This document shows positions 32,301-41,151 of a stretch of DNA of 64,000 nt, one piece after another. Position numbers and translations under genes: made by a program. Each line of letters opens with the position of its first letter. Position 1 is the first letter of the stretch. Origin of the DNA: Haematobia irritans (taxonomy: Eukaryota > Arthropoda > Insecta > Diptera > Muscidae); the NCBI RefSeq assembly GCF_050003625.1, contig NC_134399.1, forward strand, positions 37,278,671-37,342,670, in the 5' to 3' direction. Below the pieces are notes generated by a model that saw nothing but the letters and a program-made list of their open reading frames with translations, was not told where the DNA came from and searched no databases.

Positions 32301-34255
32301 AGTAAAATGTCTTAATTATAAGGACCATACGACTTCATTGAAAAATTTATCGACTTTTGGACAAGGAAAAAAACTTTACGAGTATATTAGAGAAATGCGT
32401 CTTCTATGCTAAGCAAAATTTGCATTCGTATTTTAAAGACATGGTTATCGGAGCGCCACATTTGAACCGGATCGGAGGAAATTTGTTCCTCCATGAGGCT
32501 TCAGAAGTCCAACATTTGAATGTAGTTTTATATGGATGCTATATATAATTCATTCATTGCACGGTTTTTAGAAGGCATATTCTAACATCACGCTGAAAAA
32601 AATATTGTCCTGAGGCCAAAGATTTCTTGTCCTTAATTTACTACTGCGTTTTTGCTTAGCATAAAGACGCATTTCTCTGATATAAAGTTTTTTCCTTATC
32701 CAAAAGTCGACGAACTTTTCTATGAAGTCGTTTTGTCCTTATAATTGAGTGATTCGACGTAAAAATGGCTTTAATAATTCTGAAAATTTCTTCAAAATCA
32801 ATGAAATTGTCTTGCCATTTGTTGTCTTTTTGCATCGTAACTACAAATCAAAAAGCTTTGAAAAATAAGTATCAGACTTGTAGTTAAACAAAAACAAAGA
32901 TTAATAGTACACTCTAACAGAGTGAAACCTACACCCTCAAAAAAAATCGCTTCTGTAACATATACCCAACAACACATTTTGCTTCAAGCATATATATTTT
33001 CAGGATTGGTGCAATCAAAATATTGTTTGTATTGTTCAAACATATTATGTTAGGTTTCACCATGGGGATTAACAGATTGTAAAAAAAATTTAATGAAATG
33101 TTCATTGTCTGGATATATTTTTAATGCGCCAATTGGTTACTTCCATTATTTTACTTGCAGCATACTCTCTAGGTCTCTTTTTCTAAACACATATATGTTT
33201 ATAGGCTATTTCCAAATTAATATATGTTTGCATCTAAGCATATTATATTTACAAACATTTTATTTCCCAAACATAATATGTTCCAACATATTAACATATA
33301 TGTCCCAAACATGTTATGCTAGTTTATGAACATTATATGCTTGCACTTAAAAATATTGTGTTAAAAATTTGAGTTCCATACATATAATTTTTACACCCAA
33401 ACATATGAAAAACAGTCTTTTTCGTCTGTGTATATGGCACTAAAGCAAGTTTAATTCTATTTGTTTGTAGCAGAGGTATTCTGTAATTGTTCTAGATCGA
33501 TATTCTTAAAGTCCCTAAAAGAATATGTCTCAATCTCTTTGACAAATCCAAATATCAAATCATGATTTGAGAAACACGGAACAGATAATTAGTCGTATAG
33601 GAGGACATTGGACAATACATTCGAAAAATAATTAATTATAGACATAGTTTTCTATTTTAAATAAAATATTAAACAAAATATTAATTTCTTAATATTTTTG
33701 TTTGAATTTCAGGAAACGGAAAAATCTAATGAACCATGTCTTAAATCCGATCCAAATCAACAGACGGAAACATCTGCTCGGTAAGTTGAGTAGTAAAAGG
33801 GAAATGAATACATTATTTAACAACTTTTTTTACCATTTTCACCACACTATAGACGACAGAATACCATCAAAGCATCCATAAAAACATCATTTACACGTTT
33901 CAACCCACGTAAAAATCATTATGTGTCCATGGTGAATACATCAAATGCATCAGCTATATATCCGGGCCGTATGAGTCAGAAGGATCGACGACTCTTGAAA
34001 ATGATTTTGGTTATCTTTGTAACGTTTGTCATTTGCTATTTGCCCATAACATTGACGAAAATCTGGAAAGGGGCTACAGAGAATCACATATTCAACATTA
34101 GTGGTTATTTGCTGGTCTACATGACCACATGCATTAATCCGATAATCTATGTTTTAATGTCGTCCGAATACCGTCAAGCTTACTGGAATCTATTGAGATG
34201 TCGATGTGATGGCAATTCCTTGACAAAGGATTTCAATCGTATTCCGAAAACATGA
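12578..34255 (+). CDS. Tre1/moody-family rhodopsin-like GPCR (protein trapped in endoderm-1-like), spliced
   Basis: CDS join 12578..12757, 16969..17207, 17275..17794, 33713..33780, 33853..34255: 1,410 nt, 469 residues, all junctions GT-AG and in phase. The protein is a seven-helix plasma-membrane receptor. It has Asn sequons near residues 8 and 12, TM1 with GN at 47-48, Asp76 (2.50), a Cys103-Cys182 disulphide pair, NRY at 127-129 replacing DRY, a long Ser-rich third intracellular loop (about 221-383), CYLP at 397 and NPIIY at 431-435. NRY plus NPIIY is known from Drosophila Tre1, which acts through heterotrimeric G proteins in germ-cell migration and neuroblast polarity; moody and CG4313 are close relatives. 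I cannot decide between Tre1 and these paralogues by reading alone. The short C-terminal tail argues against moody, which has a long one. Confidence 0.9.
12847..15142 (+). repeat. DINE-1/mini-me-like repeats in intron 1
   Basis: Two 5' ends (12847 and 13109; aacaagtaagtaaagtagaaagtcggg) are followed by ~153-bp units from 13980 to 14940 and a GGAC tract at 15003-15028. The 3' 'ttattataccct' at 15131-15142 is split by the LINE copy; the remainder of the 3' end resumes at 16485-16520. Confidence 0.75.
13278..13828. mobile_element. hAT-like MITE (CAATGTTGCCA ... AGCAACACTG) containing a 29-bp minisatellite
   Basis: The termini resemble the CAGTGTTGCC hAT MITE at 56188. Positions 13541-13800 are degenerate ~29-bp repeats with the core TTTCTATAGAAATAAAATTT. 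No clean 8-bp target duplication is visible. Confidence 0.5.
15143..16484 (+). mobile_element. 5'-truncated LINE copy with 11-bp target site duplication
   Basis: It is flanked by TATTATACCCT at 15132-15142 and 16485-16495, within the 3' end of the host repeat. The body is nearly identical to 43478-44836 of the full-length LINE and ends in (CCTAA)n. Five-prime truncation, a TSD of variable length and a simple-repeat tail are the hallmarks of target-primed reverse transcription. Confidence 0.92.
15150..16342 (+). pseudogene. LINE ORF2 C-terminal fragment (RNase H and zinc-knuckle region)
   Basis: It starts inside the thumb/connection region. A deletion around 15330 relative to the intact copy shifts the frame, and the 15338-16342 frame is then open for 334 residues. 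RNase H signatures are visible: FYTDGSKLNG, FQAEILAIRE, IYSDSQ and GNCEAD. They are followed by the Cys/His cluster SCHDVEEKESIKHLLCECP. In the last RNase H motif ADELARLG is ADVLARLG here. This is a dead-on-arrival copy in intron 1 of the GPCR, sense orientation. Confidence 0.9.
16563..16790. mobile_element. Small TIR MITE (GTGAGTACTATGTTC family)
   Basis: The left end is taaagctgagtactatg; the right end, in complement, is TTAAGGTGAGTACTATG. It is about 228 bp and non-coding. A close copy is at 19023-19249, and a related subfamily with TGGGTATTAAGTTC is at 58619-58850. Confidence 0.7.
16969..17207 (+). CDS. GPCR coding exon 2
   Basis: The acceptor is tgttttag; the donor is AAG|GTAATA in phase 2. 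It encodes TM2 (NLSVSDLLF), the ECL1 Cys and TM3 through the NRY motif and ICL2 (residues 61-140). Confidence 0.92.
17275..17794 (+). CDS. GPCR coding exon 3
   Basis: The acceptor is ccttctag after a 67-bp intron; the donor is CAG|GTGAGT in phase 0. It encodes TM4, ECL2 with Cys182, TM5 and most of the Ser/Thr-rich ICL3 (to residue 313). The frame stays open about 80 nt past the donor, but that extension runs into a SINE relic starting at 17819. Confidence 0.92.
17819..17972 (+). repeat. 5'-truncated SINE relic just inside intron 3
   Basis: It aligns by eye with the 3' part of the SINE at 48982-49333 (49185-49320): 'aaggaggt', 'aatcgggca', 'cacaatggac', 'gactacttgagcctg' and 'ggctgcc' occur in order. 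It is more diverged than the younger copy. It begins 25 bp after the exon 3 donor. Confidence 0.7.
18039..18425. repeat. Three tandem ~127-bp units rich in AACCGGTT
   Basis: The units start near 18039, 18171 and 18300 with 'gtgtcaaataaccatctg' or a variant. Each contains ccggttttcggtgtttta and aaccggttaaaaccg. A related sequence in the other orientation lies at 31690-31790, ending 'gacaccct'. Confidence 0.75.
18563..19350. mobile_element. Foldback-type element with ~100-bp inverted termini
   Basis: 18563-18665 and 19254-19350 are inverted copies (CACAGTGGTTCCAAA at both ends; 'acttttgaacggataa' inside each arm). The loop contains a younger MITE at 19023-19249. Confidence 0.75.
19023..19249. 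mobile_element. Small TIR MITE (GTGAGTACTATGTTC family), second copy
   Basis: It is nearly identical to 16563-16790 and nested in the foldback element. The right end 'gaacatagtactcaccttta' is intact. Confidence 0.75.
20073..20151 (-). other. tRNA-derived module (left)
   Basis: In complement, A-box-like GTAGCCCAGTGGATAGTG and B-box GGTTCGATTCTCC. It is not an intact tRNA. Confidence 0.65.
20265..20336 (+). other. tRNA-derived module (right) followed by a long T-run
   Basis: A-box-like GTGGAGCAGTGGTTAGCATG and B-box GGGTTCAATCCC are followed at 20341-20364 by an unbroken T tract, an ideal pol III terminator. Confidence 0.7.
22565..22633 (-). other. tRNA-derived module (left), truncated
   Basis: The B-box is retained; the A-box side is shortened by a deletion after 'ctatccactgg' relative to 20073-20151. 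Confidence 0.6.
22713..22785 (+). other. tRNA-derived module (right)
   Basis: Same sequence as 20265-20336, followed by a T-run at 22791-22799. Confidence 0.65.
23148..25199 (-). mobile_element. DINE-1/mini-me-like element (GGCCAGGCC subfamily) with six clean 153-bp units
   Basis: The 3' hairpin is at 23149-23175 and a (GTCC)n tract at 23279-23315. Tandem units spaced exactly about 153 bp ('catgcaaaaattggtcc' at 23556, 23709, 23862 and 24015) run to 24330, then a ~29-bp minisatellite to 24780. The 5' region is duplicated in tandem (24801-24987 and 25007-25193). The - strand open frame of 338 codons over the units is a repeat translation, not a credible gene. Confidence 0.85.
26262..26459. 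mobile_element. 198-bp MITE (CACTAGGCAAATATTTG termini)
   Basis: The left GGTCACACTAGGCAAATATT and the right, in complement, GGTACACTGGGCAAATATT form ~22-bp inverted ends. No certain TSD. Confidence 0.65.
26460..27325. other. Intron 3 sequence without a recognised gene
   Basis: It contains a GTGTTGCCAG-type stretch at 26629-26730 resembling MITE ends (a partner-like segment lies at 30978-31120) and a ~40-bp direct duplication at 26940-27020 (acatgtatatttatgagtca twice). Confidence 0.4.
27326..28758. mobile_element. CACCCAGAAAAAA TIR element with TG flanks
   Basis: CACCCAGAAAAAAGTG at 27326 and CACTTTTTTCTGGGTG ending at 28758, with TG outside each end. It is the same family as 38461-38987, where the empty site is known. 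No ORF of interest. Confidence 0.7.
28795..29363. mobile_element. Palindrome-rich MITE (CACAGAAAAAATACC ... TTTTTGTGTG), TA flanks
   Basis: TA-flanked termini enclose many copies of (A)ATTAATTTTTTAATTGA-like palindromes, so the interior can fold into several hairpins. A fragment of the right end recurs at 29885-29990. Confidence 0.6.
29366..31240. other. Intron 3 sequence, no gene recognised
   Basis: It is AT-rich. Two loosely similar blocks (30540-30600 and 30830-30900) share 'ttgtgttgt.gtcat..' and 'gtccgat.gaaa' text. Nothing coding is supported. Confidence 0.35.
31246..32928. repeat. Cluster of related MITE-like repeats and a long inverted repeat
   Basis: 'tgcccggttccaaagatttt' occurs at about 31260 and 31835 after an ACTG-A-run terminus. 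A third terminus at 32592 (gctgaaaaaaatattgtcc) belongs to a related family. 32308-32422 and 32640-32748 are inverted copies of each other (aaatgcgtctt.tatgctaagcaaa versus its complement), forming a hairpin with arms of about 110 bp. Confidence 0.6.
32932..33430. mobile_element. Short CACCCTCAAA TIR element without tRNA modules
   Basis: CACCCTCAAAAAAAATCGC to TTTTTCGTCTGTG, flanked by TA. 499 bp, made largely of 'aacata..atatgttt' repeats. It ends about 280 bp before GPCR exon 4. Confidence 0.75.
33713..33780 (+). CDS. GPCR coding exon 4 (68-nt micro-exon in ICL3)
   Basis: The acceptor is gaatttcag and the donor CG|GTAAGT, phases 0 to 2. It encodes 22.7 hydrophilic residues of ICL3. It follows a 15.9-kb intron. 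Being 68 nt, skipping it would shift the frame, so it is required unless exon 5 uses another acceptor. Confidence 0.85.
33853..34255 (+). CDS. GPCR coding exon 5 with stop
   Basis: The acceptor is cactatag after a 72-bp intron. It encodes the end of ICL3, TM6 (KMILVIFVTFVICYLPITL), TM7 with NPIIY, helix 8 and a short tail ending in a TGA at 34253-34255. Confidence 0.92.
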
Positions 34256-34705
34256 GTAGCCCTTGTTGTATGGCTAATAATGGTATTTCCAATGATTTTT
34301 ATTTTTTTGCCATGCAATACAATTTTTTTTAATTTTGTTATTTATCATTTATGTGTAGGAATTTCTTAAATACATAAAGCTATCCAGTCGATAAGTTTAA
34401 AATATATGTAATATCTTGTATCTTGTATATAATCTCATCTTTATCTTTCACGATATAACGTTAATTTAGGTAATATAGGGAAATCTTATAAGTGGTTGTA
34501 AGAGTACTGAAAAAAAATTGTGCATTGAGCACAAAGTTTTTATTGTTCTTAAAATATGAATGCTAGTTTTTAGGTATATTGGCATCCAGTTATTTTGGAC
34601 TTAAGAGACAAGGGTTGCCTTTTATATGTTTCAGGATTGGACAACCCTAATCTTGCAATCTGACAACTCTACAGCTCTATGGTTAAGCTTGATATTTTGA
34701 GGTTA
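34256..34705 (+). other. Probable 3'UTR of the GPCR gene
   Basis: Unique AT-rich sequence follows the stop. No canonical AATAAA is seen; weaker variants AATACA at 34316 and 34367 are candidates. Confidence 0.4.
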
Positions 34706-34707
34706 TA

Positions 34708-36062
34708 CACGCAAAGAAAAACAAGTATATACGGCCGTAAGTTCGGCCAGGCCGAATCTTACCCTCCACCATGGATTGCGTAGAAACTTCTACGAAAGAC
34801 TGTTATCCACAATCGAATTACTTGGGTTGTGGTATCTTAAAACTTCTTAACATAGTTTTCTAAATTGTGAGTTAGTCAATACGTGGTATATATCAGACAA
34901 AAAAGTTATGTATAGGTAAGTCTACAAATACGAATCGATATGAACTTTTTGCACGATACGTAGAGAGCCAGAATTGAAATATGGGGGTAGCCCCCATATA
35001 TATAATTATGAACTTGGTATGGGCCAATTTTTGTGTGATTGGGGATGGATTTATCTGAGGGCTATATATAACTATAGACCGATATGGACCTAGTTAGGCA
35101 TGGTTGTTAACGGCCATATACTAACACAATGTAGCAAATTTCAACTGACTCGGATGAAATTTGCTCCTCAAAGAGGCTTCAAAACCAAATCTCGGGATCG
35201 GTTTATATGGGGGCTATATATAATTATGGACCGATTTTGACCAATTTTTGCATGGGTGTTTGAGGCCATATATTAACATCACGTACCAAATTTCAACTGA
35301 ATCAGATGAATTTTGGTCTTCCAAGAGGCTCCGGAGGTCAAATCTGGTGATCGGTTTATATGGGGGCTTTATATAATTATGGACCGATGTGGACCAATTT
35401 TTGCATGGTCATTAGAGACCATATACTAACATCATGTACCAAATTTCAGCCGGATCGGATGAAATTTGCTTCTCTTAGAGGCTCCGCAAGCCAAATCGGG
35501 GGATCGGTTTATATGGGGGCTATATATAATTATGGACCGATGTGGACCAATTTTTGCATGGTTGTTAGAGACCATATACTAACACCATGTACCAAATTTC
35601 AGCCGGATCGAATGAAATTTGCTTCTCTTAGAGGATCCTCAAGCCAAATTTGGGGGTCCGTTTATATGGGGGCTATACGTAAAAGTGGACCGATATGGCC
35701 CATTTGCAATACCATCCGACCTACATCAATAACAACTACTTGTGCCAAGTTTCAAGTCGATAGCTTGTTTCGTTCGGAAGTTAGCGTGATTTCAACAGAC
35801 GGACGGACGGACATGCTCAGATCGACTCAGAATTTCACCACGACCCTTTATGGGGTCTTAGAGCAATATTTCGATGTGTTACAAACGGAATGACAAAGTT
35901 AATATACCCCCCATCCTATGGTGGAGGGTATAAAAAACGTTTGGAAGACGTGTACCGAAAACGTTTTTCTTTTGTTATAGTTTTTTGAATTTCTACGAAA
36001 ATTTAAAATTTTTTTCACCGAAAAAAAATCGTTTGTTACAAAATTGTATTTTTTCAGTAAAA
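34708..36062 (-). mobile_element. Fragment of a CACGCAAA TIR element split by a DINE-like repeat
   Basis: The terminus CACGCAAAGAAAAA (34708-34721) and the body 35935-36062 (acgtttggaagacgtgtacc...) are the 3' end of the 9430-type element in reverse. A repeat of 1.2 kb sits between them in the A-run. Confidence 0.75.
34722..35934 (+). mobile_element. DINE-1/mini-me-like element (GGCCAGGCC subfamily), complete
   Basis: It starts ACAAGTATATACGGCCG then TTCGGCCAGGCCGAA. 153-bp units run from 34990 to 35690, with a GGAC tract at 35798-35812 and the 3' hairpin 'ccccatcctatggtggagggt' before 35934. It is inserted in an A-run with no TSD. Confidence 0.85.
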
Positions 36063-36324
36063 GAAAATATTTTTGAACCAACGGCACAGTCCCATCATAA
36101 TATGAGAAGATACCAACAGTATATGTATTTGTGAACCAAAATTATTGATACTATCTCAAATCCTTTAAATTTTTTGCGAGCTATATTAAGGTTTATATTC
36201 CCATATGCATGAATTTGAATCTGAATCGATTTAGGCAAAATTTTATATACTTCTACAAAATCTATGTACTTAAAATTTAAAACTAACGTTATGGGACGTA
36301 ACACAATTTTAACAAAAAATAAAA

Positions 36325-37620
36325 ATGCAAGGAAAGTCTAAAGTCGGGCGGGCCGATTATTATATACTCTGCACAACTTTGTATTTACATCTACATTTTG
36401 ATAAAATCTCAAATCAGACTTCTACAAAATCTCGGGCAATATTTGGGAAATATTTATAATTGTTTAGACAATTTCGCAAAAATGCATTTATGATTCATTC
36501 AATGAAAAATTGAAAAATTTGAGTCATTTCTACAAGTTTTCGACTTAGCAGTGAGTATCAGTGAGCATACAATTTTGGAAAAATTTTTGTCTAGTAAATA
36601 AAATTTTGCAAAATTTTATATAGAAATAAAATTTTGCAAAATTTTCGACAGAAACAAAATTTTGACTAAATTTTCTATAGAAATAAAATTTTGACTAAAT
36701 TTTCTATAGAAATCAAATTTTGGCAAAATTTTCTATAGAAATCAAACTTTGGCCAAATATATAGAAATAAAATTTTGAATAAAATGTTTATAGAAATAAA
36801 ATTTGGCAAATTTTTTATAGAAATAAAAGTTTGAAAAAATTATCAATAGAAATACAATTTAAAAAAAATTGTGTAGCAAACAAAATTTTGCAAAATTTTC
36901 TATAGAAATAAAATTTTGCAAAATATTCTATAGAAACAAAGTTTTGACTAAATTTTCTATAGAAATAAAATTTTCGATACATTTTATATAGAAAAAAATA
37001 TTTCTATAGTAATAAAATTTTGAATACATTTTTGGAGCAGTGAGCATCAGTAAGAAAAAAAATTTTGAGAAAATTTGCTATAGAAATAAAATTTGACAAT
37101 TTTTTCTTATAGAAATAAAATTTTGAAAAAATTTTCAATAAAAATACAATTTTAGAAAAATTTTTGTGTAGTTAATAAAATTCTGCAAAATATTCTACAG
37201 AAACAAAATTTGGACTAAATTTTCTATAGAAATAAAATTTTGACAAAATTTTCTATAGAAATAAAATTTTCACAAAATTTTCTAATAAAAAAATCTTTCC
37301 TATAAAATTTTGGCAAAATTTTCTATAGAAATAAAATTTTTACCAAATTTTGACCAAATTTTTCAATAAAAAAATCTATTACTATAAAATTTTGGCAACA
37401 TTTTCCATGGAAATAAAATTTTGACTAAATTTTCTATATAAAAAAATAGTAATAAAATTTTGAAAAAAATTTTTATAGAAATAAACTTTTGACAAAATTT
37501 GCTATAGAAATATAATTTTGACAAAACTTTTTATAGAAATAACATTTTGACAAAATTTTCTATAAAGAAACAACTTTTAAAAAAATTTCTGTCAATATTC
37601 CACATATGTATAAAGCCTTA
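36325..37620 (+). repeat. DINE-like 5' end followed by a ~1-kb array of 29-bp units
   Basis: The 5' motif 'aaggaaagtctaaagtcggg' lies at 36328. From 36570 to 37560 there are about 30 degenerate copies of a ~29-bp unit with the palindromic core TTTCTATAGAAA. No 3' hairpin is seen. Confidence 0.7.
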
Positions 37621-38460
37621 AAATAAAATTAAAAAAAAAAATAATTTCGATTGTTCGAAATATTTCAAATAAATTGATATGGGCATTAAAATGGATCAAT
37701 CCAGCCCATCTGCTAGTCTAACATTCTAGGAAACATAAAAAGATAGCCATAGTTGGAAGTTGACTTTCATTTACAATCATGCTGTAAATACATTGATCGA
37801 ATGAATAACGCAATGGAAACTAATTTGCGTAAAAACTCGCTTAGTTACAAACAAGTAAGGAAAGTCTAAAGTCGGGCGGGGTCGACTATATCATACCCTG
37901 CACCACTTTGTAGATCTAAATTTTCGATACCATATCACATCCGTCAAATGTGTTGGGGGCTATATATAAAGGTTTGTCCCAAATACATACATTTAAATAT
38001 CACTCGATCTGGACAGAATTTGATAGACTTCTACAAAATGTATAGACTCAAAATTTAAGTCAGCTAATGCACTAGGGTGGAACACAATGTTAGTAAAAAA
38101 CAAGTAAGGAAAGTCTAAAGTCGGGCGGGGCCGACTATATTATACCCTGCACCACTCTGTAGATCTAAATTTTCGATACCATATCACATCCGGCTATATA
38201 TAAAGGTTTGTCCCAAATACATACATTTAAATATCACTCGATCTGGACAGAATTTGATAGACATCTACAAAATATATGGACTCAAAATTTAAGTCGGCTA
38301 ATGCACTAGGGTGGAACACAAAAAATATGGGAAACATTTAAATCTGAAGCAATTTTAAGGAAACTTCGCAAAAGTTTATTTATGATTTATCGTTCGATAT
38401 ATATGTATTAGAAGTTTAGGAAAATTTAAGTTGTTTTTACAACTTTTCGACTATGCAGTG

Positions 38461-38987
38461 CACCCAGAAAAAAGGGGCTCTAATGCCAAATGAACTTTAT
38501 TTTAGATCATGAAGTTTAGTTGATTTTAGTTAAACTTTGCACAATATGAGCAAATGTTCCTTATTTGAATAATTTTTTGCTAACTTTAATGACGTGAACT
38601 AAAAATAAGAAAAAAAGTTTTACACAAATATAGTGCACAATTTTACTAAAAAATAAAATAGTTCATATTTTCCTAAAATGACAGAAGTTTGCTTAAATTG
38701 AGTTCATAAGTCTCTCAAATGAGTAAATTTTACTAAAATTGTACCTGTCATGAACTTCGTATAGCGCTAAAGACATTTTAACAATTTTTAAATCCAATTT
38801 TTTCTTTCAACATATGAAATTTTCTTAAACAAGAGAAAAAAATTAATTATTTTTAATAAATTTTCTTCAATTTGACAAAAAGTATTAACTTATTTGTAAC
38901 ATGTTGCAATTAGAAAACTGTTTTAGTTAAAATTTTCTAAAATAAACCTACATTTTCTTCAACGGTGGGATCACTTTTTTTTGGGTG
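38461..38987. mobile_element. CACCCAGAAAAAA TIR MITE with TG target duplication
   Basis: It lies inside 'gcag-TG-gcgatttt', whose uninterrupted form occurs at 11233 and 39925. Ends are CACCCAGAAAAAA and TTTTTTTTGGGTG. 527 bp. Confidence 0.8.
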
Positions 38988-40146
38988 TGGCGATTTTACA
39001 AGGAAAATGTTGGTATTTTGACCATTTTTGTCGAACTCAGAAAAACATATATATGGGAGCTATATCTAAATATGAACTGGTTTCAACCAAATTTGGCACG
39101 CACAACTACAATGCTAATTCTACTCCCTGTGCAAAATTTCTAATAAATCGGAGTAAAAGATTGGCCACTGTGGTCATATGAGTGTAAATCGGGCGAACGA
39201 TATATATGGTAGCAATATCTAAATCTGAACCGATTTCAATAAAATTTGGCACACTTGACTACACTACTAATTGTACTCCTAGTGCAAAATATCAACCAAA
39301 TTGGGGTAAAACTCTGGTTTCTGGGACCGTATTAGTCCATATCGGGGGAAAAATATATATGGGAGCTATATCTAAATCTGAACCGATTTAGCTGATATTT
39401 TGCAAGTTTTTCGAGACTCATAAAATGTTCGGATGTACGGAATTTAGAGAACATCGGTTAATAAACACGCCAATTATGACCAGATCGGGGATAAATATAT
39501 ATGACAGCTATATCTAAATCTTAACCGATCATCAATAGCGATTGTCTTTGTTCCAAAAAACGACCCTATGCCAAATTTCAGGACAATCGGACTTAAACTG
39601 CGACCTGTACTTTGCGCACAAAAATACACGAACAGACAGACAGACGGACAGACAGACAGACAGACAGACGGACATCGCTAAATCGACTCAGAATTTAATT
39701 CTAAGATGATCGGTATACTAAACGATGGGTCTCAGACTTTTCCTCCTTGGCGTTACATACAAATGCACAAACTTATTATACCCTGTACCACAGTAGTGGT
39801 GAAGGGTATAAATATGGGAAACATTTAAATCTGCAGCAATTTTAAGGAAACTTCGCAAAAGTTTATTTATGATTTATCGCTCGATATATATATATTAGAA
39901 GTTTAGGAAAATTAGAGTCTTTTTTCGACTAAGCAGTGGCAATTTTACAAGGAAAATGTTAGTATTTTGACCATTTTTGTCGAAATCAGAAAAACATATA
40001 TATGGGAGCTATATCTAAATCTGAACCGATTTCAACCAAATTTGGCACGCATAGCTACAATACTAATTCTACTCCCTGTAGATTGTGCTTCAACCGTCGA
40101 ACGGAACGGACGTGTTTTTTAATAGCGGATAAAATCATCGTAATAA

Positions 40147-41151
40147 GTACCTACTACGAATTTCAAGTGTGGTGGGATATTAGGCCACCATGCAGAGAAA
40201 TTCAAAGATATCCACTGGGTTGCTAACTTCGGAATTCTTGAGGCTGGAAAAAGGGAACGATCACCGGATGAGCTGCCATCCTCCAAAAGGGATCAACGAT
40301 CGTTTGCCTCAGTTGCTAAAGACAGCCTTGTGATGGCTATCATAAATAAAGGAGCATTGGACGGTATGGTTCCAAAGCAAAAATGGGGGGAAATTTAGAA
40401 TGCTTTGTCTGGCGTCTACTCACAGGTTCTGGAAAAGTTTCCCGGCCCAGATCCTCGACACCAAGAGGCTGGTTGGTATCAAGGACGATTTAAGCTAGTC
40501 ACATTTGAGGACCAGAGGTCTATAGAATGTTTTAAAGCTGCTCTGATATTAATTGGTGAAGTTTGGGAAGGAGCTGCTCTAGAGTTAGTCGAGAAGAAAG
40601 ACATACCGGCTAGACCAAGAGCACATGCGTGGATACCTGCAAACCCTCCTGACCCTGAATCTATTTTAAATAGACTGAAACAATGCAATCCAGATCTTCC
40701 AACAGCTGATTGGAAGGTTGGCCGTTTGGATGAAGTGGATGGGCCAAGACGGCATGCAGTGTTTATATTGAACACTCAGTCTTTGCCACATCTAGCAAAG
40801 TCCCAGGGCCGTGTATGTTATGGCTTTCATTATATCCAAATGAAGGTGTATAAAAACGATCAGCTAAAGGATTCAGAAATGGACAAGCCTCTGTCTGAAT
40901 CAGAAGTAAGCGGATCCTCTTGCGAAGTCGAGGGGGATACCAAGACATTTGAAGACATGGATAGATACCGTATGCGTGAGGAGGCTTCTACTGCCTCAGA
41001 ACTCACCAAAGTTGAACCTATGGTTATTGCGAGAGTCACCGATATCTCTGAAGAGGACATTCTTGATGACTCGATTGAAGCGGCTGATGTGACGGTTGTT
41101 GAAAATCTCGATGGTCCTACGGATCCTCCAGATAAATCTTCATCATTGTAA
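40147..41151 (+). pseudogene. LINE ORF1 (DUF4780-type protein), interrupted by TAG
   Basis: One frame is open from 40147 to 41151 except for a TAG at 40396-40398. The 40399-41151 part holds a DUF4780-like block (around ALILIGEVWEGAALELV and the conserved LPTADWKVGRLDE), then an acidic Ser-rich tail. The same frame upstream reads RSFASVAKDSLVMAIINK, typical of the sequence preceding DUF4780, so the TAG is a nonsense change or a readthrough site. No good in-frame ATG precedes it (first at 40333). A better-context ATG at 40190 is in another frame, suggesting a further frame error. DUF4780 proteins are found with insect LINEs; an ORF1p-like RNA-binding role is inference. It overlaps ORF2 by 41 nt. 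Confidence 0.75.
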
